This document shows positions 41,442 to 50,482 of a DNA stretch of 64,000 nucleotides, piece by piece (within the stretch, counting starts at the first letter, position 1; every line of letters starts with the position of its first letter). The notes under the pieces were generated by a model that searched no databases, had not been told where the DNA came from, and saw nothing but the letters and a program-made list of their open reading frames with translations. Source of the stretch: JBBWZH01 sp035544115 (GTDB taxonomy: Bacteria > Actinomycetota > Actinomycetes > Mycobacteriales > CADCTP01); assembly GCA_963714145.1 (NCBI GenBank), contig OY970235.1, positions 2,914,001 to 2,978,000 on the forward strand, written 5' to 3'. Position numbers and translations under genes: made by a program.

Positions 41442-41554
41442 CCCGGCCGACCGGGTCCGGTCGGCGTCCCGGCCTGGCTGGCCCGGGTGCCGGCGCGTCC
41501 CGCCGACGTCCCGGCCCGCCGGGCCGGAGTCGGTGCCCGCCCGGTCGGGGTCAC
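41438..41554 (-). CDS. 38-codon junction mini-ORF between pgeF and yggS
   Basis: The GTG at 41554 overlaps the pgeF stop (GTGA). The frame is Thr/Arg/Gly/Pro-rich with loose repeats (AGTSAGRAGTRASQAGTPTG) and its TGA overlaps the yggS ATG (ATGA). No ribosome binding site precedes yggS in the gap. It is unlikely to be a folded protein; it would carry ribosomes from pgeF to yggS. Confidence 0.4.
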   Translation of the reverse strand: MTPTGRAPTPARRAGTSAGRAGTRASQAGTPTGPGRPG

Positions 41555-42264
41555 GGTGCCAACCAGATCACGGCGGCCTGGCGGCCGGTGCTGCCGTCGC
41601 GGCGGTAGCTGAACAGTTCCGGGTCCTCGGCGGTGCACCGGGCGTCCAGCGCGACCCGGGCCACGCCGAGCCCGGTGAGCTGCGCGGCCAGGCCGGCGCG
41701 CAGGTCCAGGCCGGTGCCGCCGGTGCGGGTCGGACAGGCGCTGCCAGGCAGCCGCTGCTCCACCTCGGTCTGCATCGCGGCCGGCACCTCGTAGCAGCCG
41801 CCGCAGATCGCCGGGCCGAGCAGCGCCTCGGTGCGGGCCGGCTCGGCGCCCAGCTTCCACATCGCCTCCAGGGTCCGGCGGACCACCCCGGCGGCGGCGC
41901 CGACCCGGCCGGCGTGCGCGGCGGCGACCACGCCGGCCGCGGCGTCGCCGAGCAGCACCGGCACGCAGTCGGCGACCAGCACCGCGACGGCCAGGCCCGG
42001 CTCGGCGGTGACCGCCGCGTCGGTGCCGGGCAGCGGCGCGTCGGACGGCTGGTCGACCACCCGGACCACGGCGCCGTGTACCTGGTCCAGCCAGATCACC
42101 CGGCCGGTGGGCATACCCATCGCGGCGGCCAGCCGGCCCCGGTTCGCCTCGACCGCGGCCGGATCGTCCCCGACATGATCACCGAGGTTGAAGCTGGCGT
42201 ACGGGCCGGTGCTCACCCCGCCGGGCCGGGACGTGACCACCCGCCGGACGTTCGCCTCGGGCAC
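41551..42264 (-). CDS. pgeF: Peptidoglycan editing factor PgeF (laccase-domain protein)
   Basis: The 237-residue protein contains VVTSRPGGVSTGPYASFNLG near the start, QVHGAVVRVVDQP, VLVADCVPVLLGDAAAGVVA, AHAGRVGAAAGVVR and GPAICGGCYEVP, the metal and active-site pattern of the YfiH/PgeF (DUF152) family. The enzyme removes wrongly placed residues from muropeptides; related proteins also show purine nucleoside or laccase-like activity in vitro. The GTG has CGGAGG 8 nt upstream, 37 nt after ftsZ. Confidence 0.94.
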   Translation of the reverse strand: MPEANVRRVVTSRPGGVSTGPYASFNLGDHVGDDPAAVEANRGRLAAAMGMPTGRVIWLDQVHGAVVRVVDQPSDAPLPGTDAAVTAEPGLAVAVLVADCVPVLLGDAAAGVVAAAHAGRVGAAAGVVRRTLEAMWKLGAEPARTEALLGPAICGGCYEVPAAMQTEVEQRLPGSACPTRTGGTGLDLRAGLAAQLTGLGVARVALDARCTAEDPELFSYRRDGSTGRQAAVIWLAP

Positions 42265-42301
42265 GCGCGCAGCCTCCGGACTGGTCAGGGCGGCAGCCTG
42301 G

Positions 42302-43450
42302 TCAGGACTTCAGGAAGTCCGGGACGTCGAGCTCGTCGTAGTCGTCCGGCCGGTGGCCGTTGCCGCCGGTGTATCCGGCGGACCGGCTGGCCGGCACCGC
42401 GCCGACGCCGCTGCGGGCCGCGGGCTGGCTGTAGCCGCCGGTGTACTGGGTGGCCGGCGCGGGTGTCTCGGCCCGGCGCGGCTCGGCCGGCTTGTGCTTC
42501 GGCTGGCCGCCGTCGAAGCCGGCCGCTATCACGGTCACCCGCACCTCGTCGCCGAGCGCGTCGTCGATGACCGCGCCGAAGATGATGTTGGCGTCGGCGT
42601 GCGCGGAGTCGGCGACCAGCGTGGCCGCCTCGTGGATCTCGAACAGGCCCAGGTCGGAGCCGCCGGAGATGGACAGCAGCACGCCGTGCGCGCCCTCCAT
42701 CGACGCCTCCAGCAGCGGGCTGGCGATCGCGAGCTCGGCCGCGGCCACCGCGCGGTTGTCACCGCGGGCGCTGCCGATGCCCATCAGCGCCGAGCCGGCG
42801 CCGCTCATCACCGACTTCACGTCGGCGAAGTCCAGATTGATCAGGCCCGGGGTGGTGATCAGGTCGGTGATGCCCTGGACACCGGACAGCAGCACCTGGT
42901 CGGCGCTCTTGAACGCGTCCATCACGCTGACGTTCCGGTCGCTGATCTGCAGCAGCCGGTCGTTCGGGATGACGATCAGCGTGTCGCACTGGCTGCGCAG
43001 TTCCTCGATGCCGGTCTCGGCCTGGCCGGCCCGCTTCTTGCCCTCGAACGCGAACGGTCGGGTCACTACGCCTATGGTCAGAGCACCGAGCTTGCGGGAG
43101 ATGCTGGCGACCACCGGGGCGCCACCGGTGCCGGTGCCACCACCCTCACCCGCGGTGACGAACACCATGTCCGCGCCCTTGAGGACCTCTTCGATCTCTT
43201 CCTTGTGGTCCTCGGCGGCCTTCCGACCGACCTCGGGGTTGGCGCCCGCGCCGAGCCCCCGGGTCAACTCCCGGCCGACGTCCAGCTTGACGTCGGCGTC
43301 GCTCATCAGCAGCGCCTGCGCGTCGGTGTTGATCGCGATGAACTCGACGCCCTTGAGCCCGACCTCGATCATGCGGTTGATGGCGTTGACGCCACCGCCG
43401 CCGATCCCGACGACCTTGATGACCGCGAGGTAGTTGTGCGGTGGTGTCAT
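42302..43450 (-). CDS. ftsZ: Cell division GTPase FtsZ
   Basis: The 382-residue tubulin homologue forms the division ring. Visible are VVGIGGGGVNAINRMIEVGL, the GTP-binding tubulin signature GEGGGTGTGGAPVV (near 103), NTDAQALLMSDAD, and the synergy-loop region NLDFADVKSVMSGAGSALMG. The variable linker is short, and the C-terminal peptide DDYDELDVPDFLKS is the conserved tail that binds SepF and other partners. It has its own promoter upstream. The usual neighbour ftsQ is separated from it here by two unrelated genes. Confidence 0.98.
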   Translation of the reverse strand: MTPPHNYLAVIKVVGIGGGGVNAINRMIEVGLKGVEFIAINTDAQALLMSDADVKLDVGRELTRGLGAGANPEVGRKAAEDHKEEIEEVLKGADMVFVTAGEGGGTGTGGAPVVASISRKLGALTIGVVTRPFAFEGKKRAGQAETGIEELRSQCDTLIVIPNDRLLQISDRNVSVMDAFKSADQVLLSGVQGITDLITTPGLINLDFADVKSVMSGAGSALMGIGSARGDNRAVAAAELAIASPLLEASMEGAHGVLLSISGGSDLGLFEIHEAATLVADSAHADANIIFGAVIDDALGDEVRVTVIAAGFDGGQPKHKPAEPRRAETPAPATQYTGGYSQPAARSGVGAVPASRSAGYTGGNGHRPDDYDELDVPDFLKS

Positions 43451-43506
43451 CCGACTGCCTTCCCTCGTTCGGCACTGTCGTCGCGTCCTAGTACCCTCAC
43501 CCTCAA

Positions 43507-43543
43507 GTTGACCCTTATAGTTATGTCAACCTCAGCGATGCAA
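43507..43543 (-). promoter_or_regulatory. ftsZ promoter region with inverted repeat
   Basis: On the minus strand TTGCAT (43543-43538) and TATAAG (43519-43514), spaced 18 bp, form a plausible promoter about 65 nt upstream of the ftsZ ATG. An inverted repeat, GTTGAC (43507-43512) with GTCAAC (43525-43530), brackets the -10 and includes a perfect TTGACA. The AT-rich block stands out in the 264-bp gap and could be a promoter plus operator. The remainder of the gap (43560-43714) shows nothing I can assign. Confidence 0.5.
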
Positions 43544-43714
43544 CGGACAGTACGCAGCCCACCTCACCCACCCAAGGACCGACACGGCGTGTCGGCCCAC
43601 CCCCTCGGGAATCCACAAGGCGATATCCTCAGTGCGGGGAAGTGCTCCGGCTGGCGAAAGAGCCCCTGGGTTCTGCGAGAGCTAGCGGGTCGGAGGCTTC
43701 CCCGCCGTCTGCCG

Positions 43715-44380
43715 TCAGTAGTAGAGCTGTCCGCTGCCTGCGAACGGCTCGAACTCGGACGCGATCTTGCCCTTGATCAGGTCGTACGACCGTGCGTCGG
43801 CCCGCTCGTAGCTGCGCTGGATGGCCCAGGTGCAGTAGTCGGCGATCTGCAGGCACGGATCGCTCTCCGCCGGCCACTGCGCAAGCTGCCACCGGCATCG
43901 CGTCGTCTGCTGGACGACATCAGTGAGGCTCTCGCGGACCGCCTTGCGCCGCTTCTTGGTGCCGAGTGTTGCCGCGACGACCATCAACTGGTCGTCGCGG
44001 CGAGTGATCCGCGGTGCGACGTACTTCAGGTGCAGGTACCAGGCGAGCTTGTAGAAGGCCTCCGGATCCTTCGAGTACTGCGGCTGCGCCTTCCGCTTGT
44101 CCAGGATGGTCGCGTCCACCCGGAGGTCGACGGCCGCGATCAGATCGAAGACCCGGTCCCGGACCACCTGCTGGTCCTCGGTCGCATGGAACGCGGCGTC
44201 CAAGCCGTGGCCTTCCCAGGCGAGCTCGCGGCGCAGCGCGAGCAGGTCAGCGCCGATCGCGGGCGAATCCACCGTGATACTGCCCAAGATGAAGTACCTG
44301 CTCGCGCCTCGCTTCACCGAGAAGTCGAAGTTTCCTGCCTCGTCGGCGAACAGGTACACCCGACGCGGACCGAAAACCAT
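43715..44380 (-). CDS. DUF3800 domain protein (possible RNase H-like nuclease)
   Basis: The 221-residue protein starts RRVYLFADEAGNFDFSVKRG and has DATILDKRKAQPQYSKDPEA in the middle and DPCLQIADYCTWAIQRSYER near the end. The acidic residues in DEAGNFD and QIAD are those of the DUF3800 family, which has an RNase H-like fold and is common in mobile and defence-associated DNA; no activity is proven here. Codon use is less GC-biased than in its neighbours. It sits between ftsZ and ftsQ, where other actinobacteria have no such gene, so it was probably acquired. Confidence 0.82.
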   Translation of the reverse strand: MVFGPRRVYLFADEAGNFDFSVKRGASRYFILGSITVDSPAIGADLLALRRELAWEGHGLDAAFHATEDQQVVRDRVFDLIAAVDLRVDATILDKRKAQPQYSKDPEAFYKLAWYLHLKYVAPRITRRDDQLMVVAATLGTKKRRKAVRESLTDVVQQTTRCRWQLAQWPAESDPCLQIADYCTWAIQRSYERADARSYDLIKGKIASEFEPFAGSGQLYY

Positions 44381-44398
44381 CCGATCATGGTACGGCGG

Positions 44399-45172
44399 TT
44401 AGTCCGGACGGGAGCCGTGTCGGTCGGTGCCGGTGGTGAAGCGGGTGGCGCCGGCTTGGGCGCCGGCGGCGAGGGAGGTGCGGCCGTGCTGGAACTCGGT
44501 GCGGAGGGCGGCTTCGGTGGGTTGGTCGAGGGCTTCGTAGGTGGCCAGGCGGTCGTGCCGGAGGCAGGCCTGGGGTAGCTCGGCCAGTTCGGCGGCGAGG
44601 GTTTCGGCGGCCGCCCGGGCGGTGCCGGTGGGGACGACGCGGTCGGCCAGGCCGATCGCGTGCGCCTCCGCGGCGGGCACCGGCCGGCCGGTGAGGATGA
44701 GGTCCAGCGCCCGGCCGAGGCCGATCAGCCGGGGCAGCCGGACGGTGCCGCCGTCGATCAGCGGGACACCCCAGCGCCGGCAGAACACGCCGAAGACCGC
44801 GGTCTCGGCGGCTACCCGCAGGTCACACCAGATCGCCAACTCCAGGCCGCCGGCCACGGCGTGGCCCTCGACCGCGGCGATCACCGGCTTGCCCAGCCGC
44901 AGCCGGGTCGGGCCCATCGGCCCGTCCCCGTCCGGCTCCACCCGGTTGATCCGGTCCGGGTCGGCGGCGGCGATCGCGGACAGGTCCGCGCCGGCGCAGA
45001 ACGTGCCGCCGGCGCCGGTGAGCACGGCCACCGCCGCGGCGTCGTCGGCGTCGAACGCGCGGAAGGCGTCGGCCAGCCGCTCGGCGGTCGGCCGGTCCAC
45101 CGCGTTGCGCACCCGCGGCCGGTCGATGATCACCGTGGTCACTGGGCCGGCCCGCTCGATCCGTACGGTCAT
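44399..45172 (-). CDS. Enoyl-CoA hydratase/isomerase family protein
   Basis: The 257-residue crotonase-fold protein shows VLTGAGGTFCAGADLSAIAA and AVEGHAVAGGLELAIWCDLR, which form the oxyanion hole, then FGVFCRRWGVPLIDGGTVRL. A Glu is expected in the second active-site position but the segment reads VPLIDGG, with Asp, so hydratase activity is not certain and another crotonase reaction is possible. It lies in the ftsQ-ftsZ interval with the DUF3800 gene. Nothing links it to cell division. Confidence 0.88.
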   Translation of the reverse strand: MTVRIERAGPVTTVIIDRPRVRNAVDRPTAERLADAFRAFDADDAAAVAVLTGAGGTFCAGADLSAIAAADPDRINRVEPDGDGPMGPTRLRLGKPVIAAVEGHAVAGGLELAIWCDLRVAAETAVFGVFCRRWGVPLIDGGTVRLPRLIGLGRALDLILTGRPVPAAEAHAIGLADRVVPTGTARAAAETLAAELAELPQACLRHDRLATYEALDQPTEAALRTEFQHGRTSLAAGAQAGATRFTTGTDRHGSRPD

Positions 45173-45246
45173 CGCTGCCTCCTCCGGCTGGCCCGGGCAT
45201 CGCGGCGTCCGCCGCGCCCGGCGGGCCGTTCGCGCTGAACCCCGCG

Positions 45247-45975
45247 CTAGCGGACGGTCACCACCGACGGGGTGCTCACGTCGTACACCGTGCCGGATCG
45301 GCCCAGCAGCGCGGCCAGCACGGTCGCCTTGGCCGGCGAGTCGGCGGCACCGCCCCAGAGCACGGTGCGGCCGCCGCTCAGGGTGAGCGTGACCGAGTCG
45401 GGGGTCTGCGCGGTCACCACCCGCAGCGCGGCCCGCACCGGTGGGGTGAGCGCGGTGAGCGCGGCCAGCGCGGCGGCGGTGGCCGGGTCGCCCGGGCCGG
45501 CGTCCCGGACCGCGAGCCGGGGCAGCCCCGCCGGCACCGCGCTCAACTGCTGGAACCGGACGCCGGTCGCGTCCACCAGCCAGGGCCGACCGGCCACCGT
45601 GACCACCGCGACGCCGAACCGCTCGGTGACCGCGATCCGCACCGTCGACGGCCAGGACCGAGTGACCGCGACCCGGGCCACCCCGGGCAGCCGGCCGACC
45701 CGGTCGGCGACCGCGGCCACGTCCACCCGGGCCAGCGGCTCACCCTGGCGCAGGCCGGCCGCGTCGGTGATCTGCCCGGTCGGCAGCGTCTTCAGCCCGG
45801 TCACGCTGACCGCCCGGACGCCGAGCACACCGGTGAACCCGACCACCCAGCCGGCCGCGCCAGCCAGCACGGTCAGCACGATGGCGAGCACCAGCAGCCG
45901 GCGGGGCCGGTGCGGCGCCGGCACGACCGGCACCCCGGCAACCGGCCGTGGCAACGTCCTCGGCTGCCCGCTCAC
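45247..45975 (-). CDS. ftsQ: Cell division protein FtsQ
   Basis: This roughly 242-residue bitopic protein has a short cytoplasmic head, one membrane segment (LLVLAIVLTVLAGAAGWVVG), a POTRA domain (LGVRAVSVTGLKTLPTGQIT, with ARVAVTRSWPSTVRIAVTER) and the FtsQ beta domain. It bridges the early and late divisome and binds FtsL partners. I chose the GTG at 45975 because it overlaps, in GTGA, the stop of a 14-codon frame that begins at the murC stop; a GTG at 45984 is in the same frame and would add 3 residues. Confidence 0.93.
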   Translation of the reverse strand: MSGQPRTLPRPVAGVPVVPAPHRPRRLLVLAIVLTVLAGAAGWVVGFTGVLGVRAVSVTGLKTLPTGQITDAAGLRQGEPLARVDVAAVADRVGRLPGVARVAVTRSWPSTVRIAVTERFGVAVVTVAGRPWLVDATGVRFQQLSAVPAGLPRLAVRDAGPGDPATAAALAALTALTPPVRAALRVVTAQTPDSVTLTLSGGRTVLWGGAADSPAKATVLAALLGRSGTVYDVSTPSVVTVR

Positions 45976-46016
45976 GGTGCCCACCCGCTGGCAGCGGCGC
46001 TGCGGCTCACGGTCAC
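45972..46016 (-). CDS. 14-codon junction mini-ORF between murC and ftsQ
   Basis: The GTG at 46016 overlaps the murC stop in GTGA, the frame reads VTVSRSAAASGWAP, and its TGA overlaps the ftsQ GTG at 45975 in GTGA. Too short for a protein; it would keep ftsQ translation coupled to murC. Confidence 0.35.
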   Translation of the reverse strand: MTVSRSAAASGWAP

Positions 46017-47455
46017 AGCGGGGGCCGGGTGGCGAGCAGGGCGAGGATGTCGGGGCCGAGTTGGGTCACGTCGCCGGCGCCCATGGTGATGATCAGGTCA
46101 CCGGGCCGGGCCCGGGCGGCCAGCGTCGCGGCGACGGCGGCGCGGTCGGGTTCGAACCGCACCTGGGCGGGCGGCAGCGGCACGGCGCCGGCGATCAGGG
46201 CACCGCTGACACCGGGCACCGGGTCCTCGCGGGCGCCGAAGACGTCCAGCACCACCACCTCGTCGGCCAGGCCGAGGGCGGTGCCGAAGTCGGCGGCGAA
46301 CGCGGCGGTGCGGCTGTAGAGGTGCGGTTGGAAACCGACCACGATGCGGCCGGCGCCGACGACGGTCCGGGCGGCCCGGAGCTGGGCGGCGACCTCGGTC
46401 GGGTGGTGCGCGTAGTCGTCGTACACCCGGACACCGGCGGCGGTGCCGATCAGCTCGAACCGGCGGCGGACCCCGCCGTAGCCGGCCAACCCGGTCACCA
46501 TCGGCTCGAACGGCAGGCCGAGCTCCAGGCCGGCCAGCAGCGCGGCGGCCGAGTTCAGCGCCATGTGCCGGCCGGCGACCGGGATCCACACCCGGCCCAG
46601 CGGCCGCCCGTCCAGCACCGCGTCGTACCCGGTGCCGGTCGCGGTCAGCTCGACGCCGACCAACCGCAGGTCGGCCGCGGCGGACTCGCCGTACCGGCGG
46701 ACCCGCCGGGGCAGCGCCGCGGCCACCGCGGCCAGCCGCTCGGCGCCGGGGTCGTCGGCGCAGCTGACCAGCACGCCGTTGGCCGCGATCCGGGCGGCGA
46801 ACTCCTCGAAGATCGCGGCGACCGCCTCGGCGGTGCCGTGCTGGTCGAGGTGGTCGGCCTCCACATTGGTCACCACCGCGACGTCCGGGGCGAGCAGCAG
46901 GAACGAGCCGTCGCTCTCGTCCGCTTCGGCCACGAACAGGTCGCCGGTGCCGTCGTGCGCGTTCGAGCCGGCGTGCGGACCGGTTCCGGCCAGGTCACCG
47001 CCGATCGCGTACGACGGGTCGGCGCCGGTCGCCTGCGCGGCGATCGTCAGCATCGTGGTGGTGGACGTCTTGCCGTGCGTGCCGGCGATCGCCACCCGGC
47101 GCCGGCCGGCCATCACCGCGGCGAGCGCCGCGGCCCGGCGCAGCACCCGCAGCCCGCGCCGCTGCGCCTCGGCCAGCTCCGGGTTGGTCGGCCGGATCGC
47201 CGTCGACACCACCACGGTGTCCACTTCGGACCCGACATTGCCGGCGGAATGTCCGATGTGGACAGTGGCGCCGCGGTCACCGAGGTCGGCCAGGGTGGCC
47301 GAGCCCTTGGCGTCGCTGCCGGTCACCGGCACGCCGCGGGCCAGCATGATCCGGGCGATGCCGCTCATCCCGGCGCCGCCGATCCCGACGAAGTGGACGG
47401 TGCCCAGCTCGGCCAGGCTCGGCTGGGTGGCGGCCGCGCCGGAGGTGGCGGTCAC
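46013..47455 (-). CDS. murC: UDP-N-acetylmuramate--L-alanine ligase MurC
   Basis: The 480-residue Mur ligase adds L-Ala to UDP-MurNAc. Motifs are VHFVGIGGAGMSGIARIMLA (nucleotide-sugar domain), the ATP-binding AIAGTHGKTSTTTML, VVTNVEADHLDQHG, and VYDDYAHHPTEVAAQL in the C-terminal domain. The GTG start overlaps the murG stop in GTGA. It is part of the cytoplasmic precursor pathway encoded in this cluster. Confidence 0.97.
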   Translation of the reverse strand: MTATSGAAATQPSLAELGTVHFVGIGGAGMSGIARIMLARGVPVTGSDAKGSATLADLGDRGATVHIGHSAGNVGSEVDTVVVSTAIRPTNPELAEAQRRGLRVLRRAAALAAVMAGRRRVAIAGTHGKTSTTTMLTIAAQATGADPSYAIGGDLAGTGPHAGSNAHDGTGDLFVAEADESDGSFLLLAPDVAVVTNVEADHLDQHGTAEAVAAIFEEFAARIAANGVLVSCADDPGAERLAAVAAALPRRVRRYGESAAADLRLVGVELTATGTGYDAVLDGRPLGRVWIPVAGRHMALNSAAALLAGLELGLPFEPMVTGLAGYGGVRRRFELIGTAAGVRVYDDYAHHPTEVAAQLRAARTVVGAGRIVVGFQPHLYSRTAAFAADFGTALGLADEVVVLDVFGAREDPVPGVSGALIAGAVPLPPAQVRFEPDRAAVAATLAARARPGDLIITMGAGDVTQLGPDILALLATRPPL

Positions 47456-48546
47456 CCGTGGCCCGCCGCGGCGTCGAGCACCATCCGGGCCAGCGCCTCG
47501 TCGGCGTCCCGGTGGCCGAGGCTGGTCGCGGCCAGGGACATCGCGGACAGCCGGGCCGGGTCCGTCACCAGCGGGAGCAGCGTGGTCGTCACCCAGCCGG
47601 GGTCGCACTTCGCGTCCTCGACCAGCACTCCCCCGCCGGCGGCGACGATCGGCTCGGCATGCAACCGCTGCTCGCCGTTCCCGTGCGGGAACGGGACGTA
47701 CCCGGCGGGCAGGCCGACCGCGGTCAGCTCCGCGCAGGTCATCGCGCCGGACCGGCAGAGCACCAGATCGGCGGCGGCGTAGGCGAGATCCATCCGCTCC
47801 AGGTACGGCACCACCAGGTACGGCGGCGCGCCGGGGCGGCTCGGCACGGTGACCGTGTTCTTCGTCCCGGCGGCGTGCAGTACCTGGACGCCGGCCGCGG
47901 CCAGCGCTTCGGCGGCACCGGCGGCGGCCTGGTTCAGCGTGCGGGCGCCCTGCGAGCCGCCGAACACGAGCAGCAGCGGGGCATCCGGGTCAAGTCCGAA
48001 ATGGACCCGGGCCGCGGCCCGGCCGGCCTCTCTATCCAATGTGGACACAGCGCGGCGGAGCGGGATGCCGATCGGCCGGGCGTGCGGCAGCTGGATGTTG
48101 TCCGCGCCGGTGGCCACGTACGAGGTGAGCCGGGCGCCGAGGCGGTTGGCCAGCCCGGGCCGCGCGTTCGCCTCGTGCACGACGATCGGCGTCCCCCGGC
48201 GGCGGGCGGCCAGGTACGCCGGTACCGAGACGTAGCCGCCGAAGCCGACCACGACATCCGCGCCGATCCGGTCGAGCACCTCGACGGTGGCCCGCACGGC
48301 GCCGCGCACCCGCAGCGGCACCCGCAGCAGGTCCGGGGTGGGCCGGCGCGGCATCGGCACGGCCGGCACAAGTTCCAGCGGGTACCCCCGGGCCGGCACC
48401 AGCGTGGTCTCCAGCCCGCGGCTGGTGCCCAGCGCGGTGATCGCCATGTCCGGGTCCAGCCGCCGCAGCGCGTCCGCCGTCGCCAGCGCCGGCTCGATGT
48501 GCCCACCGGTCCCGCCGCCGGCCAGCACCACCCGCACCCCGGTCAC
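47452..48546 (-). CDS. murG: Lipid II-forming N-acetylglucosaminyltransferase MurG
   Basis: The 364-residue GT28 enzyme transfers GlcNAc to lipid I on the inner membrane face. It begins VTGVRVVLAGGGTGGHIEPA (donor/acceptor glycine loop) and contains GFGGYVSVPAYLA, VHEANARPGLANR, LLLVFGGSQGARTLNQAA and CRSGAMTCAELTAVGLPAGY. The GTG start overlaps, in GTGA, a 46-codon junction frame that begins at the ftsW stop. Confidence 0.97.
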   Translation of the reverse strand: MTGVRVVLAGGGTGGHIEPALATADALRRLDPDMAITALGTSRGLETTLVPARGYPLELVPAVPMPRRPTPDLLRVPLRVRGAVRATVEVLDRIGADVVVGFGGYVSVPAYLAARRRGTPIVVHEANARPGLANRLGARLTSYVATGADNIQLPHARPIGIPLRRAVSTLDREAGRAAARVHFGLDPDAPLLLVFGGSQGARTLNQAAAGAAEALAAAGVQVLHAAGTKNTVTVPSRPGAPPYLVVPYLERMDLAYAAADLVLCRSGAMTCAELTAVGLPAGYVPFPHGNGEQRLHAEPIVAAGGGVLVEDAKCDPGWVTTTLLPLVTDPARLSAMSLAATSLGHRDADEALARMVLDAAAGHG

Positions 48547-48683
48547 CGGCCACCCCGCCCCGTCATCGGCGCCCACCCAGCCGCCGCCGGACCGGCCGCC
48601 TCCCACCCAGCCGCCGCCGGACCGGCCGGCAGCCCCGGCCTGGCCAGCAGCCTCAGCCCGGCCAGGGCGCTCTGCCCGCTCAT
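48543..48683 (-). CDS. 46-codon junction mini-ORF between ftsW and murG
   Basis: The ATG at 48683 overlaps the ftsW stop (ATGA) and the TGA at the end overlaps the murG GTG (GTGA). The frame starts MSGQSALAGLRLLARPG and contains a 27-bp direct repeat (GPAAAGW twice, DNA about 48567-48627). No separate ribosome binding site precedes murG. Coupling rather than a protein product is the likely role. Confidence 0.4.
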   Translation of the reverse strand: MSGQSALAGLRLLARPGLPAGPAAAGWEAAGPAAAGWAPMTGRGGR

Positions 48684-50482
48684 CGGGTGGTCCGCCGGGC
48701 CCGGTTGGCGGCGCGGTGCGGTGCCGGCAGGCCGAGCAGCCGGGACGGCCAGCCGCGCCGGCTGGCCAGGTGCGCGGCCGCGGCGGGCTCGTGCCGGGCG
48801 AACGAGGCGAGCATGCCGAGCGCGAACAGGGTCACCACCAGCGAGGTGCCGCCGAACGAGATCAGCGGCAGCGGGATGCCGGTGACCGGTAGCAGGCCGG
48901 TCACGTAGCCCATGTTGATCACGGCCTGGCCCGCGATCCAGGTGGTGATCGCCGCCGCCGCGAGCCGGGCGAACGGGTCGACCGACCGCCGGGCGATCCG
49001 GATGCCGGCGTACGCCAGCGTGGTGAACAGCAGGATGACGACCAGGCACCCGAGCAGTCCCAACTCCTCGCCGAGGATGGCGAAGATGTAGTCGGTGTGC
49101 GCCTCCGGCAGCAGCCCCCACTTCATCTTGCTCTGCCCCAGCCCGACGCCGAACCATCCCCCGCTGGACAGCGAGTAGAGGCCCTGCACGGCCTGGAATC
49201 CCTTGTCCGAGGCGTCCTTGGACGGGCTGAGGAACGCGGTCAGCCGGGCCAGCCGGTACGGCTCCAGGAAGATCAGCGCGACCACCGCGGCGCCGGCGAA
49301 CCCGGTCAGCAGCGCGAAGAACCGGGCCGGCACCCCGACTGTCCACAGCAGACCGAACAGCACCAGGCCGAGGCAGAGCGTGCTGCCCAGGTCCGGCTCG
49401 AGCATCACCAGCCCGGCCATCAGCACGGTCACCGGCAGCAGCGGCAGCGCCAGGTGCCGGGGCCGGCTGAGCAGTTTGTGCTTGCGCACCAGCAGGTCCG
49501 CGCCCCAGAGCGCGAGCGCCAGCTTCGCCGGCTCGGACGGCTGCAGCTGCAGCGGGCCCAGGTCGATCCACCGGCGCACGTTCCGGATGTCCTCGCCGAC
49601 GCCGGGCACCAGCACCGCGAGCAGCAACAGGATGGTGATCAGCAGCGCCGGATAGGCCAGCGCGCGGTGCCCGCGCGGGGAGAGCCGCAGCCCCAGCCAG
49701 AACGCCGGCAACCCGAACCCGACCCAGGTCAGCTGCCGGGCGAACACCCCGTACGTGCTGCCCAGGTTCTCGTAGGACTCGACCATCGACGCGGACAGCA
49801 CCATCACCAGCCCGATGGCCAGCAGCAGCCCGCCGCTGGCCAGCACCAGCTGCAGCGAGGTGAGCGGCCGGTCCAGCAGCGCGGCGAGCGCCGCCGCCCG
49901 GGACGGCTCGGCCGCGCCGGCCACCGCCTTCGGCGCGGCGGCCTCGAGCCCGGTGGCCTTGGCAGCCGTGGCCTTGCGCGGCGCGGTGGCCTTGGCGGCT
50001 GCCCGGGCGCCGGCGGCGGTACGGGCGGCCGAACCGGCCGCCTTGCGCGGGGCGGCCGCTGTCCTGGCTACTCCCCGGGCGCCGGCAGCCGCGGCGCCCG
50101 CGGTGATCCGGGCGGCCGAACCGGCCGCCTTCCGGGGTGCCGCCGCCGTCTTCGCCACGACCCGCCCAGCCGCGCGGGCGCCGGCCTGCCGCGCCGTCGG
50201 GGTCCCGTCCGCCGACACCCGCCGGGCACCGGACGCCCGGGCCGCGGACTCACGGGCCGCGGACTCACGGGCGGACTCACGGGCCGCGGACTCACGGGAG
50301 TCACCGGCCGCGGAACCGCGACCGGCCGCGCCCCGGGGGGTGGCCCGGCCGGCGGAGTCGCGGGCGGCGGCGTCACGAGTGGCCCCGGCCGCACGGGCGG
50401 TGTCCGTCGCAGGTGGACGGCGGACCGGCCGGCGGGGCGGTGTCGGCTCCGGGCTGGCCGCCGCGGCGGCGCTGGCGCTCAT
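48680..50482 (-). CDS. ftsW: Peptidoglycan glycosyltransferase FtsW with long N-terminal extension
   Basis: The 600-residue SEDS protein has about 10 membrane helices in residues 205-580, starting LQLVLASGGLLLAIGLVMVL. Family motifs include SLSSGGWFGVGLGQSKMKWG, YIFAILGEELGLLGC and ITGIPLPLISFGGTS-type sequence (TGIPLPLISFGGTSLVVTLF). It polymerises septal glycan with FtsI. The first 205 residues are cytoplasmic Ala/Arg/Ser/Thr low complexity, with 15-bp DNA repeats (ARESAARESAARAS) at about 50240-50310; typical FtsW has a much shorter lead. The ATG overlaps the murD stop in ATGA. Confidence 0.95.
   Translation of the reverse strand: MSASAAAAASPEPTPPRRPVRRPPATDTARAAGATRDAAARDSAGRATPRGAAGRGSAAGDSRESAARESARESAARESAARASGARRVSADGTPTARQAGARAAGRVVAKTAAAPRKAAGSAARITAGAAAAGARGVARTAAAPRKAAGSAARTAAGARAAAKATAPRKATAAKATGLEAAAPKAVAGAAEPSRAAALAALLDRPLTSLQLVLASGGLLLAIGLVMVLSASMVESYENLGSTYGVFARQLTWVGFGLPAFWLGLRLSPRGHRALAYPALLITILLLLAVLVPGVGEDIRNVRRWIDLGPLQLQPSEPAKLALALWGADLLVRKHKLLSRPRHLALPLLPVTVLMAGLVMLEPDLGSTLCLGLVLFGLLWTVGVPARFFALLTGFAGAAVVALIFLEPYRLARLTAFLSPSKDASDKGFQAVQGLYSLSSGGWFGVGLGQSKMKWGLLPEAHTDYIFAILGEELGLLGCLVVILLFTTLAYAGIRIARRSVDPFARLAAAAITTWIAGQAVINMGYVTGLLPVTGIPLPLISFGGTSLVVTLFALGMLASFARHEPAAAAHLASRRGWPSRLLGLPAPHRAANRARRTTR

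Noticed and set aside
40335..42570. Long plus-strand frames opposite sepF, yggS and pgeF
   Set aside because: They are antisense to well-identified genes and lack any domain.
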